Shown: in pieces, positions 21,301 to 29,940 of the stretch
Numbering within the stretch: position 1 is the first letter of the stretch
Layout of the letters: each line of letters starts with the position of its first letter
Assembly: GCF_963678635.1 (NCBI RefSeq)
Contig: NC_087067.1
Coordinates: 54,056,233 to 54,120,232 of the forward strand
Direction of reading: 5' to 3'
DNA length: 64,000 bases
DNA from: Symsagittifera roscoffensis
Lineage: Eukaryota; Xenacoelomorpha; Acoela; Convolutidae
The notes under the pieces: generated by a model
The model's input: the letters and a program-made list of their open reading frames with translations, nothing else
The model's database searches: none
Told to the model about the DNA's origin: nothing
Translations under genes and position numbers: made by a program

Positions 21301-24300
21301 AAGTGACGTTGAGAGTAGTATTTGCGTTGTCTCCGGGATATGCACATCTCCCGGATGGACTGAAATTTGTGTATGCAATGGTAGCCTTACTTTCGGAGGG
21401 AAAATATGATGTGATCATATCAGCCCCGAATCGCATGATAGAAATGGAGAACCTGAGGCCACTTAAGGCTGAACTGCCTGCAGTATGGTCAGATATCTCA
21501 AACGCGATGAGAGGGTTCAAGGACCACGCGCTACACATGTTGGTGTTGGACGAAGTGCTGGGGTTGGAACTGTCCAACTTCAGTCGGCAACTCAAACTGA
21601 AACCAGGAATAGATGACGACCATCGAGTGATCACGGCGATGTCCAACGACTTGTGGTTCCGAGCAATGGAAGTGGCGAGTGAAGACACGAGAAGAAAGAA
21701 TTCACTGGAGACGAGAGCTCATCTGGAAGCGATGGTGCTGAGAACCAAGCCGGAAGCAAACCAGTGGCTACACCTGAATCCGAGAATAGCGGCATTGGGT
21801 GCAGATGCTTTTCAGCAAGGCCCAGTAATGATCACTAAGATACACGCCTACTTGTTGAAGGAGGTGAACCTGGCGGAAAATGCCGGAGAAAAGACAGCTG
21901 AGTTCGTGAACAGAATGTGTCAGATTACTCTGGAAACCTTCTGGACCCAGGAAGTGAAGGGACAGGAGGGATTTGAAAGGACAGACAGCATGCTAGAAGG
22001 GTTGGGAGCCGGATGGACCGCGTCCTTCTTGGCAAAAGTTTACCCGAAAGTCTCGCACTATTTGATAAAGGAATTCCTCCAAGCAGTAGTGAAAGTATCG
22101 ATAGTGGAATTAATAGCCTTGTTCGTGACGTTCGGAGCGGAGAGTTTTGTAAAAGGACCGGCGATACTGCTTACGGATGGAATACAGAACCTGCGACTAG
22201 ATGGACTTCTGACACTGATCGCAATAACCCACGGAAACTTAGGAGGACTGATGAAACTGGCACGTTGTCCAGAGCAGATGAAAGAGAGAGTGAGGAATCT
22301 GGATATGAAGAAATCCACAGACTCGTGGAACAAAATAAGAGACCTGAGACACACTCTTATCCAGTATCTCTTGCAGCAGAATCGCTTTGGAACCGGAGAA
22401 GACGAGACAATTGAAAGAGAGGAAGATGTTAGACGACATGTTGGAGGCATGCCGCTGTTAACAGATTTGAGCTTAGCTATGAGAATCGATCCCTTGGCGC
22501 TGATCAGAGGAGTCACGGAGTTCGTGACAGTGATCTATGGACCAGCAGTCACCTTTGCGTTCCCTGACGTTAAAGTGGAAGCATATAGGAGGTCGGTGTT
22601 GCACCTGAACCTCATATCGGCAGTGGACGGTAGTACACTGAACTGGTGTGAGCAGCACGCATTGCGAGAGCTCATGAGTGAAGATCTGTTATTTGCGAAA
22701 ATATCGGAGCCAGAGATGACAGTCATCAATTTTGACGATCACTTCTGTGACCGCATGGGAGAAGTAGAAAGAGGGCACATCGAGGTGTTTCCAAAGCGTT
22801 GGAATCTGAGGCCCTATGACAAAACGAATGGTGAAATGACCAGAGTGCCTCGTCTCACAGCAGCCTATCACAAAGTGAGAGAAGAGACGAAGGACTGGGG
22901 CGATTACAAGAAGCTACCGGAAGCAATCCCTGAATTCCCTCTGATAAGAAGGATGCTGCTCGGAGCAGTCTCCGTAGTACAAACTCCTAGATTGAGAGCA
23001 TTCGAAGCCAATGAAAGGAGAGTAGGGAATTTCTCGGTGACGATGGATCCATGCTTCGTAGGGAGAAATGCCGCCGTGTTACAGTACACACGATTCGCAT
23101 ACACGGATCAAGCGACGAGAAGGAGAATAAGCAACGCCGCTACTCCCAAGCCTGGAAGATTTGATGAGGAATGGAGGGAACTAGGCTTAACTCCGATAAG
23201 AATGAGAGGCAGGACAGAATTGCCTGAAGCCTCATTAATCCTGACCAGTGTGAAAAAGGAGATGAAAGTGGGAGGAATATTGCAGACGAGAACCTTCCTA
23301 GCACCCTTCGGTTGCGAAGAAATCAAAGTGGTCCATGGAGAAGAGGAAGATAAATCAGCCGGTACATTGCTCATACCGAGATTCCAGGAAGAAGCTGACA
23401 ATGACGAACAAGGACCATCGAGCTCGAACAAGGACAAGTCAGAAGGAGATGACGGACAGGGTGGAAGCCGTCAGACGGAAGAACCCATGCAACAAGATCA
23501 AGCTGGTGGGGAAGACGACAGGGCATCGACAGGAGGAACATCCAGCCTGGATTTCAATATCTTCAGTGATCTTGAGAATAATGCAGACACGTTGGAAACG
23601 ACTGAGCCAGCGGATGAAGGCATCTCGACACTGGAACCTCCGTCAGCCTTTGAGGAAATGAAACGGAATTTGCCGGAGAGCAGCTCTCCTGGCAATTCAA
23701 GAAATAACGACCAGAGAATCCTTATGGAATCACCTCGAAGGAGAAGAATAGAGGCGTCAGCCAGAGTACCTTTCTTGGGAACGCTGCCCGAAGAAGAATG
23801 GGAAGTACATCACCGAGACCACGAGAGTAGGACGGGATGTAAGCTGGACAGAGTGGCGTTCATGGAAGAAGTCTGGACTGTGATTCAGAGCTATGGGACC
23901 CAGTCCATTCTCAAAACAGGTCTCAATCAACCCTTGATGAGAGAAGTACTTGACAAGCTTGATGAGTGTGAAGGGAGACTGAGTGAGTTATTGATCGACT
24001 CAGCCACTGATGAGAGTGAAGCGAATTCTCCCATCAAGATGACACCGCAGGACAATGAAGGAGAGGTGGTGTACCTGTCAAGGACCAGGAGAGGAACGAT
24101 GCGATCAAAAATGGTGATTGATAAAATCAATGCGATGAAAATGAAATTAGGCAGCAGAGTGATGCCGAGGAGAATTGGAAAGACGAAAGTGGATTCAGAA
24201 ATATCGATGAAAGCTGGTAACTCAGCGAAAAGGAAGCGAGTCGAAGAAGTTATGGATTTGGGGCAAGGTGATTATCAATTGTCCGGCACAGATAGAATAT

Positions 24301-25358
24301 TAACTGATATAGCGATGGTGCCACCCATTCTCATGGCAGGGATAAAGTCAACCGGTTATAAATCCAAAAGGAGTGACCGCACTCTGACTGGAGCAACTTT
24401 AGAAATGGAAATACTCAGTCAATGTGGAGAGAGTAAAATGAGGGACTTCAAACCATCTCCCATGAATCATGGAAAAGGAAGTGTTGCAGGACAACTGACA
24501 CCAGTGGAATACAACCGACTAACAGTGTCGGAGACAGTGTCGATAGATGAACCCACCGGTGGATACATGGAGATGTTGGAATACCGGAACTCGGCTAGAG
24601 GGTATGTAATGGCCCTGGAAGACGAAAAAGCCATGGAGGGTTATCTGGAAATGATGTTGCAAGGCACCACCCTCAAGCAGAAGGCGTATGGAACTTTGGC
24701 GTCGTCTGACGTGGAGGCGGAGACGATCGAGCAGTTAGTGAGCCTTCCATGGAAAGCAGTAGTATTGAGGTATTTCGAAGAAGAAATGAGGACTACGCCA
24801 AGAATACATGCTCTCGTGGCAGTACTTTACGTAAGGACAGAATTAGAACTCAGGCTCGCCTGGTGCATGATGGGACTGACTCGCGAAGAATATGATTCAG
24901 AAGAAAGGAAGAGATCAAAGGAGGAAAAAGTTTTCCTTATGACGAATCTGAGGGATCTGATAGTCCAGGAGGGAGCAGCAGTAGCGTGTCCAGGAGACGC
25001 TCTCTGTTTCATTCGATTCCTGATAGAGCAGATTTCAGTACCTGCATTAAACACTTGTGTTAAAATGTTGAGGGAAGGCGATGAGCGAACGAAAGCCATG
25101 TTCTTTCTAGCAATGCTGGATATGCAGCAAAGTAAACCGATGAGGGTGAACATGAAAGAACCTGAAGAATTGGAACCCATGAAAAAGATAGACGAGATCA
25201 GGAGATTCTCAAACAAGGAGTTGAGGCTCACTAAAGAATCTATGGGAGCATTGCCGAAATCCAGTGAATACTGTGGACCGATCAAGAAGAAGTCATATAG
25301 CTATGTGTCCGGGATTATAGGGATGACTGAGAGAAGACATACGCGATTGCTTCTTTGA
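18396..25358 (+). CDS. ORF2: giant protein with SGNH hydrolase domain (2320 aa, frameshifted at its end)
   Basis: The second frame of the element lies where envelope genes sit. I see no signal peptide or membrane segment. Residues about 165-225 form a coiled coil. Residues about 403-585 are an SGNH/GDSL hydrolase domain: GDS with nucleophile S411, AFGG (431-432), GTND (N460, D461) and DGIH (D554, H557), so all four blocks are present. A second segment (about 865-1010) has a similar layout with AGIND at 919-923, but ANSE (S871) replaces GDS, so it may be a degenerate duplicate. The remainder is unrecognised; 1670-1800 is acidic and low-complexity. The protein ends early: after YSYVSG (about 25310) homology with the older copy continues in the +1 frame, so the last 10 or so residues are out of frame. 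SGNH enzymes usually deacylate lipids or carbohydrates; the substrate here is unknown. Confidence 0.9.
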   Translation: MDNFNLDELMDLAEAYVGPMVDAIYRRLIERDFALEDPEVVMLLTALINILGHDNRGDRPTEVLLMAAYGERGVLDRPNMRVMRWRNGALSGSDLANEPGLGSSRTYQPGEMPMPSKPKPGLTRMHREMNSEATSSGSPLRAAVPPKRAKVTQKVQTNQTIQDLDEMNDQLRSTKKELDDMTKTMLAMEEDRDMWRKLFEDCNKKQGQEIERLRQEYKERSEQAALTTSIEKVIPARDIPRGQSPMELLTPREMSQTTETRLPAETNRVTIPDPSDTLGDPVVEQTVRKLIETAGRLVANKNAPGSGVTAPYGTIDDTGRVQLSQTVIRQGMSNVTPLMGNSRIPERKVRKMPAKKVSRVIDVQKNNQLKYNFTGVPETDPRACFNRATWSPAVNLQQPPLGTSHLILGDSLVRVLSNLRTSWVTTVMAFGGATIAQLYRMVELMNPGKIPNVIILVGTNDISRGSDEQEALWESMMVCLFTTLWQKFSCAVLTVCTVPMNARSLTASGRRHNEGVMSWNNILRNLANRNAGRMILMDNEHELRAMDQARLTIDGIHFDSVEGQAWLNRVFQERLDELEAELFDTGVLKEEGTVSDTVITTFVPPNLETRLGTVPAVTNYRQQSSGEPGRRTDVQDRLGEAPMRRTIHPRKRIGPVNQPIEEVAGTSRSDPRSETTSTSREERPSRGSLMWSRSIPSPWHIYKDELMKLDLQRVSFIEDARRMLNGATLSVSRLYSITGVDWLIAASINFSSTTALRFADLEGLPSNNTIGPVNARPLQDVRLNHDERNREKRPGRFLTARAPIGQHVKIFRQLTTPPGHVKERVYPKLVNQDGDAQRYGGLTAIKKDETIFAAYDKAEMRKAKIMVVANSEFVYTSKSLFWPDVIMLAAVDLDLLQSVSLAIGVQRQTEMNPITIVFAGINDHLHSRGFLSRLRDPATAEHALWPAIKDVLESMGEVVDATKEGSFNKVTLRVVFALSPGYAHLPDGLKFVYAMVALLSEGKYDVIISAPNRMIEMENLRPLKAELPAVWSDISNAMRGFKDHALHMLVLDEVLGLELSNFSRQLKLKPGIDDDHRVITAMSNDLWFRAMEVASEDTRRKNSLETRAHLEAMVLRTKPEANQWLHLNPRIAALGADAFQQGPVMITKIHAYLLKEVNLAENAGEKTAEFVNRMCQITLETFWTQEVKGQEGFERTDSMLEGLGAGWTASFLAKVYPKVSHYLIKEFLQAVVKVSIVELIALFVTFGAESFVKGPAILLTDGIQNLRLDGLLTLIAITHGNLGGLMKLARCPEQMKERVRNLDMKKSTDSWNKIRDLRHTLIQYLLQQNRFGTGEDETIEREEDVRRHVGGMPLLTDLSLAMRIDPLALIRGVTEFVTVIYGPAVTFAFPDVKVEAYRRSVLHLNLISAVDGSTLNWCEQHALRELMSEDLLFAKISEPEMTVINFDDHFCDRMGEVERGHIEVFPKRWNLRPYDKTNGEMTRVPRLTAAYHKVREETKDWGDYKKLPEAIPEFPLIRRMLLGAVSVVQTPRLRAFEANERRVGNFSVTMDPCFVGRNAAVLQYTRFAYTDQATRRRISNAATPKPGRFDEEWRELGLTPIRMRGRTELPEASLILTSVKKEMKVGGILQTRTFLAPFGCEEIKVVHGEEEDKSAGTLLIPRFQEEADNDEQGPSSSNKDKSEGDDGQGGSRQTEEPMQQDQAGGEDDRASTGGTSSLDFNIFSDLENNADTLETTEPADEGISTLEPPSAFEEMKRNLPESSSPGNSRNNDQRILMESPRRRRIEASARVPFLGTLPEEEWEVHHRDHESRTGCKLDRVAFMEEVWTVIQSYGTQSILKTGLNQPLMREVLDKLDECEGRLSELLIDSATDESEANSPIKMTPQDNEGEVVYLSRTRRGTMRSKMVIDKINAMKMKLGSRVMPRRIGKTKVDSEISMKAGNSAKRKRVEEVMDLGQGDYQLSGTDRILTDIAMVPPILMAGIKSTGYKSKRSDRTLTGATLEMEILSQCGESKMRDFKPSPMNHGKGSVAGQLTPVEYNRLTVSETVSIDEPTGGYMEMLEYRNSARGYVMALEDEKAMEGYLEMMLQGTTLKQKAYGTLASSDVEAETIEQLVSLPWKAVVLRYFEEEMRTTPRIHALVAVLYVRTELELRLAWCMMGLTREEYDSEERKRSKEEKVFLMTNLRDLIVQEGAAVACPGDALCFIRFLIEQISVPALNTCVKMLREGDERTKAMFFLAMLDMQQSKPMRVNMKEPEELEPMKKIDEIRRFSNKELRLTKESMGALPKSSEYCGPIKKKSYSYVSGIIGMTERRHTRLLL

Positions 25359-27321
25359 TTATGAGCAGGCGGTGTTACTAAGTTTCTGGACGTCCAGAAT
25401 TGTGACGACTAAGAGCGTTAACAATCCACAGGCCAAATTGGGATTGGTCTTGGAAGAAGAGGTGACTGCACCTTCAGTACCAAAATCCGACAAGAGAGTG
25501 GAATTTGGGTTGGGATTCTCAGATGAATTACTGAGAACGAGCTTGATGGCAGTGTGGGAATTGATGAAGCCATCATGGTGTCCTAGTCCCAACGCTGACT
25601 CAATATTACGGGCGACACAAGACATACAGAGGGAACTGAATGCGGACTGTAACCTGCGTGACCTCAACATCATATATAAAGTGATGATAACAGCCTCTAA
25701 GAGCAACGGAGAAGATAAAGTGGAGTTGCCTGGCTGGGGACCAGAAGACTGGGTCAAACCTGGTAGCTGTCTGGCGGAAGTCTGTGGACTAGAGGGTCAC
25801 GTTTGTGGAAGTCTAGACTGTGTGAAAACCCTGGAGAAACAACACAAGCAGTTGACAGTGTTGTTTGGAAATGTAGTTATGAAAGCAAGAACGGAAACGG
25901 AACTGATAGCAGATTGCCATGGAGGAACCGATGTGAATCTAGTGACAGCACTAGGATTCTACAGCATGTTTGGTTCTTTAGAGTCACTATTGAATCTAGA
26001 ACAGAAACATGAGATGGTCACAGCCATCAGCGTAGAAGTATTCCCAGGAGTTCTGCAGACTGAGCAGAAGTATATAGGAAAATGGAGGGAGGCAATCGAA
26101 ACAGAGATGAACATCAGACACAGCGAAACTTATTGTAGACCATCAGGAGCACGATATTTGGTGGGTTCAACGTTGGCTCCAATGTGCAAGAGCAGATACC
26201 CTGTACATTTCGTGGCTGTGGACGTGAAGAGTACAAGAACGGTCGTGGATCAAGCTTTCTCAGTGCCAAAGTGTGTGAGATTGGCGAGAATGTCTGAAAA
26301 GTCTTACGAGTTACTATGTAAGATGTTCTCAGCAGTCCCAGAGAGAACCAAAGAGGAGTTGGAGTCAATACTGGGAAAGAAGTTCATGGGATATGTGAGC
26401 GGGAACTTCAGTGACTTTGAAAAACAGAAACAGAGAGGATCAACTGTCACAGATTACAATGCAGTAGATGAGAATGATGAGATCCACCGAGTGATGATGG
26501 AAGTGGAACCATTGCTGGAAGCTTCGGGAAAACGGAATTGGAGGAGCATCATGTTGACACATGACGAGTTTCCTTGCCACTGCTTGCTGCAGACCTGGTG
26601 GTATCCCAAGCGTAGTAATCTGGTGTTGATCTGGGACTCTGGAGAGCTGCTCTCCATGGGTTTACCAGATTCATCACAGCCCATAACAATAGTGATAGTG
26701 GGAGTTATGATGGCGATACGATGGCTGGAAGCTCATGTGAGAGAAAATAATAGACAGGAGGCACCGACGAGAGAACAATTGCAGAAATTAGATTGTCTAA
26801 AAGATTTAGATCTTTTTGAGACAATGTGCAAAGTTCTAAAGATTCCAATGGAAGTGAAGAAGATATGGGCAAGAAAACGATTGATGCCATGGTTCAGAGC
26901 TAACATGACTGCATGGTTGTACGAGTATGCGAAAAAGCACATGTCGAAGCATGACAGAGTATACAGTGAATATCAGCTGGACATTGGGGCAGGAGCTTTC
27001 AAGCGAGCTTTCGTGACCCATCGGAATGCAGTGACCACCGCTGTGAAAAGAATTTCCAGGACGAGCGAGCGTAGTGGAAATGAGAAGGCAGAGATGCTGA
27101 AAGAAGATTTGGAGAGAAACGTGACGTTGTGTCTCCACAACAGCTTCTGTAGAAACAGAGAATCAAACGTGGATCCCCTACCTTGCTGTAAACAGAGGGT
27201 GGAAGAGCAGAAGTGTTGGAGGACGGCTTCCAACAGCGTCAGGATAGTCAATGACGTGCTACAAGACACGGAAACCGAAAGTGCGGAGTTAGTGTCACAG
27301 GAGGAGGAAATGGAGCATTGA
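25327..27321 (+). CDS. ORF2 continuation: Cys-containing C-terminal region (about 660 aa)
   Basis: The frame is open from about 25327 (after TGA at 25324) to TGA at 27319-27321. A GTG at 25372 gives 649 residues, but no good start is needed if the original product was one protein. The older copy reads through the corresponding point without a break, and this copy reads through the older copy's break, so a single ORF of roughly 2970 codons was probably ancestral. Conserved features are a Cys/His cluster (GSCL, then CG, H, C, C near 25760-25825), FSVPKCVRLAR, PLLEASG, PCHC, PWFRA, and LHNSFC. No known fold is recognisable. Expression in this copy would require frameshifting or is lost. Confidence 0.8.
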   Translation: MREDIRDCFFDYEQAVLLSFWTSRIVTTKSVNNPQAKLGLVLEEEVTAPSVPKSDKRVEFGLGFSDELLRTSLMAVWELMKPSWCPSPNADSILRATQDIQRELNADCNLRDLNIIYKVMITASKSNGEDKVELPGWGPEDWVKPGSCLAEVCGLEGHVCGSLDCVKTLEKQHKQLTVLFGNVVMKARTETELIADCHGGTDVNLVTALGFYSMFGSLESLLNLEQKHEMVTAISVEVFPGVLQTEQKYIGKWREAIETEMNIRHSETYCRPSGARYLVGSTLAPMCKSRYPVHFVAVDVKSTRTVVDQAFSVPKCVRLARMSEKSYELLCKMFSAVPERTKEELESILGKKFMGYVSGNFSDFEKQKQRGSTVTDYNAVDENDEIHRVMMEVEPLLEASGKRNWRSIMLTHDEFPCHCLLQTWWYPKRSNLVLIWDSGELLSMGLPDSSQPITIVIVGVMMAIRWLEAHVRENNRQEAPTREQLQKLDCLKDLDLFETMCKVLKIPMEVKKIWARKRLMPWFRANMTAWLYEYAKKHMSKHDRVYSEYQLDIGAGAFKRAFVTHRNAVTTAVKRISRTSERSGNEKAEMLKEDLERNVTLCLHNSFCRNRESNVDPLPCCKQRVEEQKCWRTASNSVRIVNDVLQDTETESAELVSQEEEMEH

Positions 27322-28143
27322 CGAATGGTCGAGAAAACAAGAGGCGGCAAGAAAGGAAATTAGAAGAATGTAGAAGTTTTAGAACTTCTAAATGACGAAA
27401 AAAGAAGAGAACAAAGGAATGATGAAGAAAAGTCAAAACTCAGAATTTGTTTTATGTGTGTGAAAAACTCAAGCGAGAAACCAAGCAACCAAGTTGTAAT
27501 TGAAAACTGAAACATTTTGTTGAGTTTTGAAATTGTTGCATTTATAAATTTGCATTTTGGTTTTAGTTGAAGTGGCTTTAGAGACACTCACTTATTATTT
27601 ATTTAGAAAGGCTTGAGGGAAGAGTATATTTAAATATTCCAGCCTGCATGATTGTTTTTAATCACTTAGGAAGACTGATCACTTTGTGGTGACATGAAAA
27701 ACTTGAGTAACTTCTTGAGGAGGGAGGTTGTTGCATTGTTCTTTCTAACCACAAGGTTTCTTGGTTTTAATATTCAGGACAATAAACAAGCAAGATTTCC
27801 GAAAGGAAGGAGCATAGTAGGATAATTTTAGCTTGTTGGTTGGCAGGACTGTCCTGCAAGCCAACACCTGTTAAATCTAGGAGAAAAAGCTTTAATCGGG
27901 ACATTGACACTGGAAGTCAGAAAATATGTTTTATCTTAAGTCATATCCTCAGAGTGCAGATTAATGAGAGAACTTGAAGGCTATAGTGATGTAGTATGAT
28001 GCCATTTATATTCTGCAGTGAGTCGATGTGACGTAGATAAAGGTAATTTCGTGCATTTTGTAAATTCTGTTCGATGACACTGTAACCATTTTACGAACAT
28101 AGTGCGATTCAATGAGGACATTGACCGGACTGTCCGGGGAGTA
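27322..28143 (+). other. 3' untranslated region and polypurine tract of the 24.4-kb element
   Basis: Non-coding, AT-rich. It ends with GTCCGGGGAGTA (28132-28143) directly in front of the 3' LTR. The preceding ATGAGGACAT block is shared with the older element, supporting this as the plus-strand primer region. I see no gene in the remaining 800 bases. Confidence 0.75.
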
Positions 28144-29066
28144 TGTGACATTCGACCAGAATGGCCAAAATGCAATTTATGCAGACTTCGAATTTTTAGC
28201 AGTAGGCCTTCCGAGTTGATGATTTCGAAGGATTAACGACGTTATTCGGATGATTGGCAGAACGGTGAAGGTCAGGATATTCCCGTATTTTAAAATTTTA
28301 AATTTTCGAAGTGATGACGTAATATTTCTGAGAAGCGTCAGAAGCGGCCATTTTAGAAAAAGAACTAAGAAAAATAGAACAACTTTATCTGTGATTGCGA
28401 ACAGAACGAAAATCGAGATTAAAGAAAAACGACAACGAACTACAATAGGAGAGAACGTTCCAAGTTGCAACTATTGTGCTGCTACAATAGTTGCAAGGCC
28501 GTTGCCAACAACGGTGAAGGGTGAGAACCAGCCTTCCTGATTGGCGTGAAATTGAACTTAAGGAGCTTGATTCACTGGATTCAAGAATCCGGAAGGGTTT
28601 CGGGACTGGAACTTTTAGCCTTTTATATAAACTTTTAGCTTCTTGTCATGTCCTGAATTGAATTTAATTAACAACTGGATTCATTTTGATAAGGATGAGA
28701 AGCTAGGAGTTGGGGGGAAAGGGTTGATCCATCTTCGATGGAGATGATGGTTGTTATCTACTGAACAAAAACAATAGTAATATAATAAGTAGTAGCCCTG
28801 TTTTTAGGAGTGACCTCGTGGTCTGGGGATACTGAGACCCAGCCATGAGCTCACTATTTCTGCATGTAATTCAGTTAATTTGAGCGTTCTGGTCGAAGCC
28901 GGAGAGCAGTAACGTTTTTGTCGACCCGATGTAAGAAAGACCACTGAAAAGTACTGGCTTGGTAGAGACGGTGAAAAACATGCAAAGCTCTGTTTAGACG
29001 CTAGCCAGTCGTCTTAAGACTTAGTTTTGTTATCCGTCGATATGTATCTTCCCGGCGAATGTTACA
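28144..29066 (+). repeat. 3' LTR of the 24.4-kb element
   Basis: 923 bp, TGTGACA to TGTTACA. It contains the same hairpins and TATA-like box as the 5' copy. The extra 28 bp (near 28900-28930) is probably the original state, since the sequence GAGCAGTAACG in it has a counterpart in the older LTR (AAGCAGTAACC, near 29080). Confidence 0.95.
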
Positions 29067-29238
29067 AGTAGCCTTAAGCAGTAACCGGTCGTAGTCTCGT
29101 GTCACAAGCGAACCGAATTGGCTCCGACCGATTTGAGGTGGAAAAACACAAGAGATAGTGTCCCTGACTCTTGAGCCAATAGTTATAGGGCCTATTTTTC
29201 TTAAGCCTCATGTGTGACTGCAGTAGACGAATGTTACA
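29067..29238 (+). repeat. 3' LTR of the older element, right part
   Basis: After the younger element ends, the sequence resumes the older LTR. It finishes with GACGAATGTTACA (to 29238), nearly the same as the GGCGAATGTTACA end of the younger LTR. The junction base pattern (GTAG next to both ends of the insertion) is consistent with one nested insertion event. Confidence 0.8.
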
Positions 29239-29940
29239 ACGGTATGACATTCAACATTGCGATCTGAGTTTTCCCTGGAAACATTGAACCTCTCACATCA
29301 GTAGGCATAGTTTCAAATTCATTTTAGACATAGTAGTAGCAGTAGTAGTAGTAGTAGTAGAATAGGCTTCAGAGCATAAGCTCTAGGGAATTTCACCCCT
29401 TTTACAGTCCATGTTTTATCTCAGTTTGTTGTAAACATTGCAGTTTCCACATCTGTACAAGAGATTCCATGTACATTTGTTGACTTCACTGTACATTTTT
29501 TTGAAGTATTTCTGGTATATGTAGGTCAGAGTCGCTTTGCTTGGTCTAAGGCTAAAAGTTGCCTAAGTGTTTCTTCTCGTTATTAACATCTCGTTATCAA
29601 AAAGGGGCTCCTCCAATTTTTTTGGTTTCCGTTTTCCCGAGCTTCTTCACTTTTTGCTGCATCAAACCAAAGTGCTAATGCATCATTATTTAATCAATCC
29701 TCGTGCCCCAACACAAAAATTTCACAGAACTTCACGTATCTTCCGCTTCTAGTGCTGAGGCTAGAGAAACGGGTAAAATTAGTAGGCGAGCGGAAGAAAC
29801 ACTTAAGCCACTTTTGGCTGCTATTAATCTTATTAAGAAGTGGGCAGCAATTTCAGCTTTTCATTAATTAGTATCAGGCAGTGCTATTCTTAATCTTAGA
29901 GCTGAATTAAATAGTTTGCTTGCGTTTTCAGATATAAAAG
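29239..29940 (+). other. Region upstream of ERI1
   Basis: It contains an AGT trinucleotide microsatellite (29331-29361). A likely 3' splice site TTGCGTTTTCAG ends at about 29931, ten bases before the ERI1 ATG, so the gene probably has an untranslated upstream exon. No other gene is seen. A 61-codon ORF at 29567 is unsupported. Confidence 0.5.

Larger units (their letters stand above)
4668..29066 (+). mobile_element. Complete 24.4-kb Ty3/gypsy LTR retrotransposon with macro and SGNH domains
   Basis: The element has LTRs at 4668-5562 and 28144-29066, a leader with repeated motifs, a Gag-Pol ORF (8535-17993), a second giant frame (18396-27321, one frameshift) and a polypurine tract at 28132-28143. 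LTR termini are TGTGACA and TGTTACA. GTAG lies next to both outer ends, offset by one base, which fits a 4-bp target duplication if each terminus includes one more base. The LTRs differ by 8 substitutions in about 895 positions plus a 28-bp indel, so the insertion is recent. The domain order protease, RT, RNase H, integrase identifies Ty3/gypsy (Metaviridae-type). Most such elements are 5-10 kb. It inserted into the 3' LTR of an older relative. Confidence 0.95.

Noticed and set aside
18396-27321. Envelope glycoprotein in ORF2
   Set aside because: The frame is in the envelope position, but I found no signal peptide, fusion peptide or membrane anchor. The recognisable domain is a hydrolase.
4663-29071. 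Five-base target duplication for the giant element
   Set aside because: Taking TG...CA as exact ends, the five flanking bases are GTAGT and AGTAG, which do not match. Only GTAG with a one-base offset agrees.
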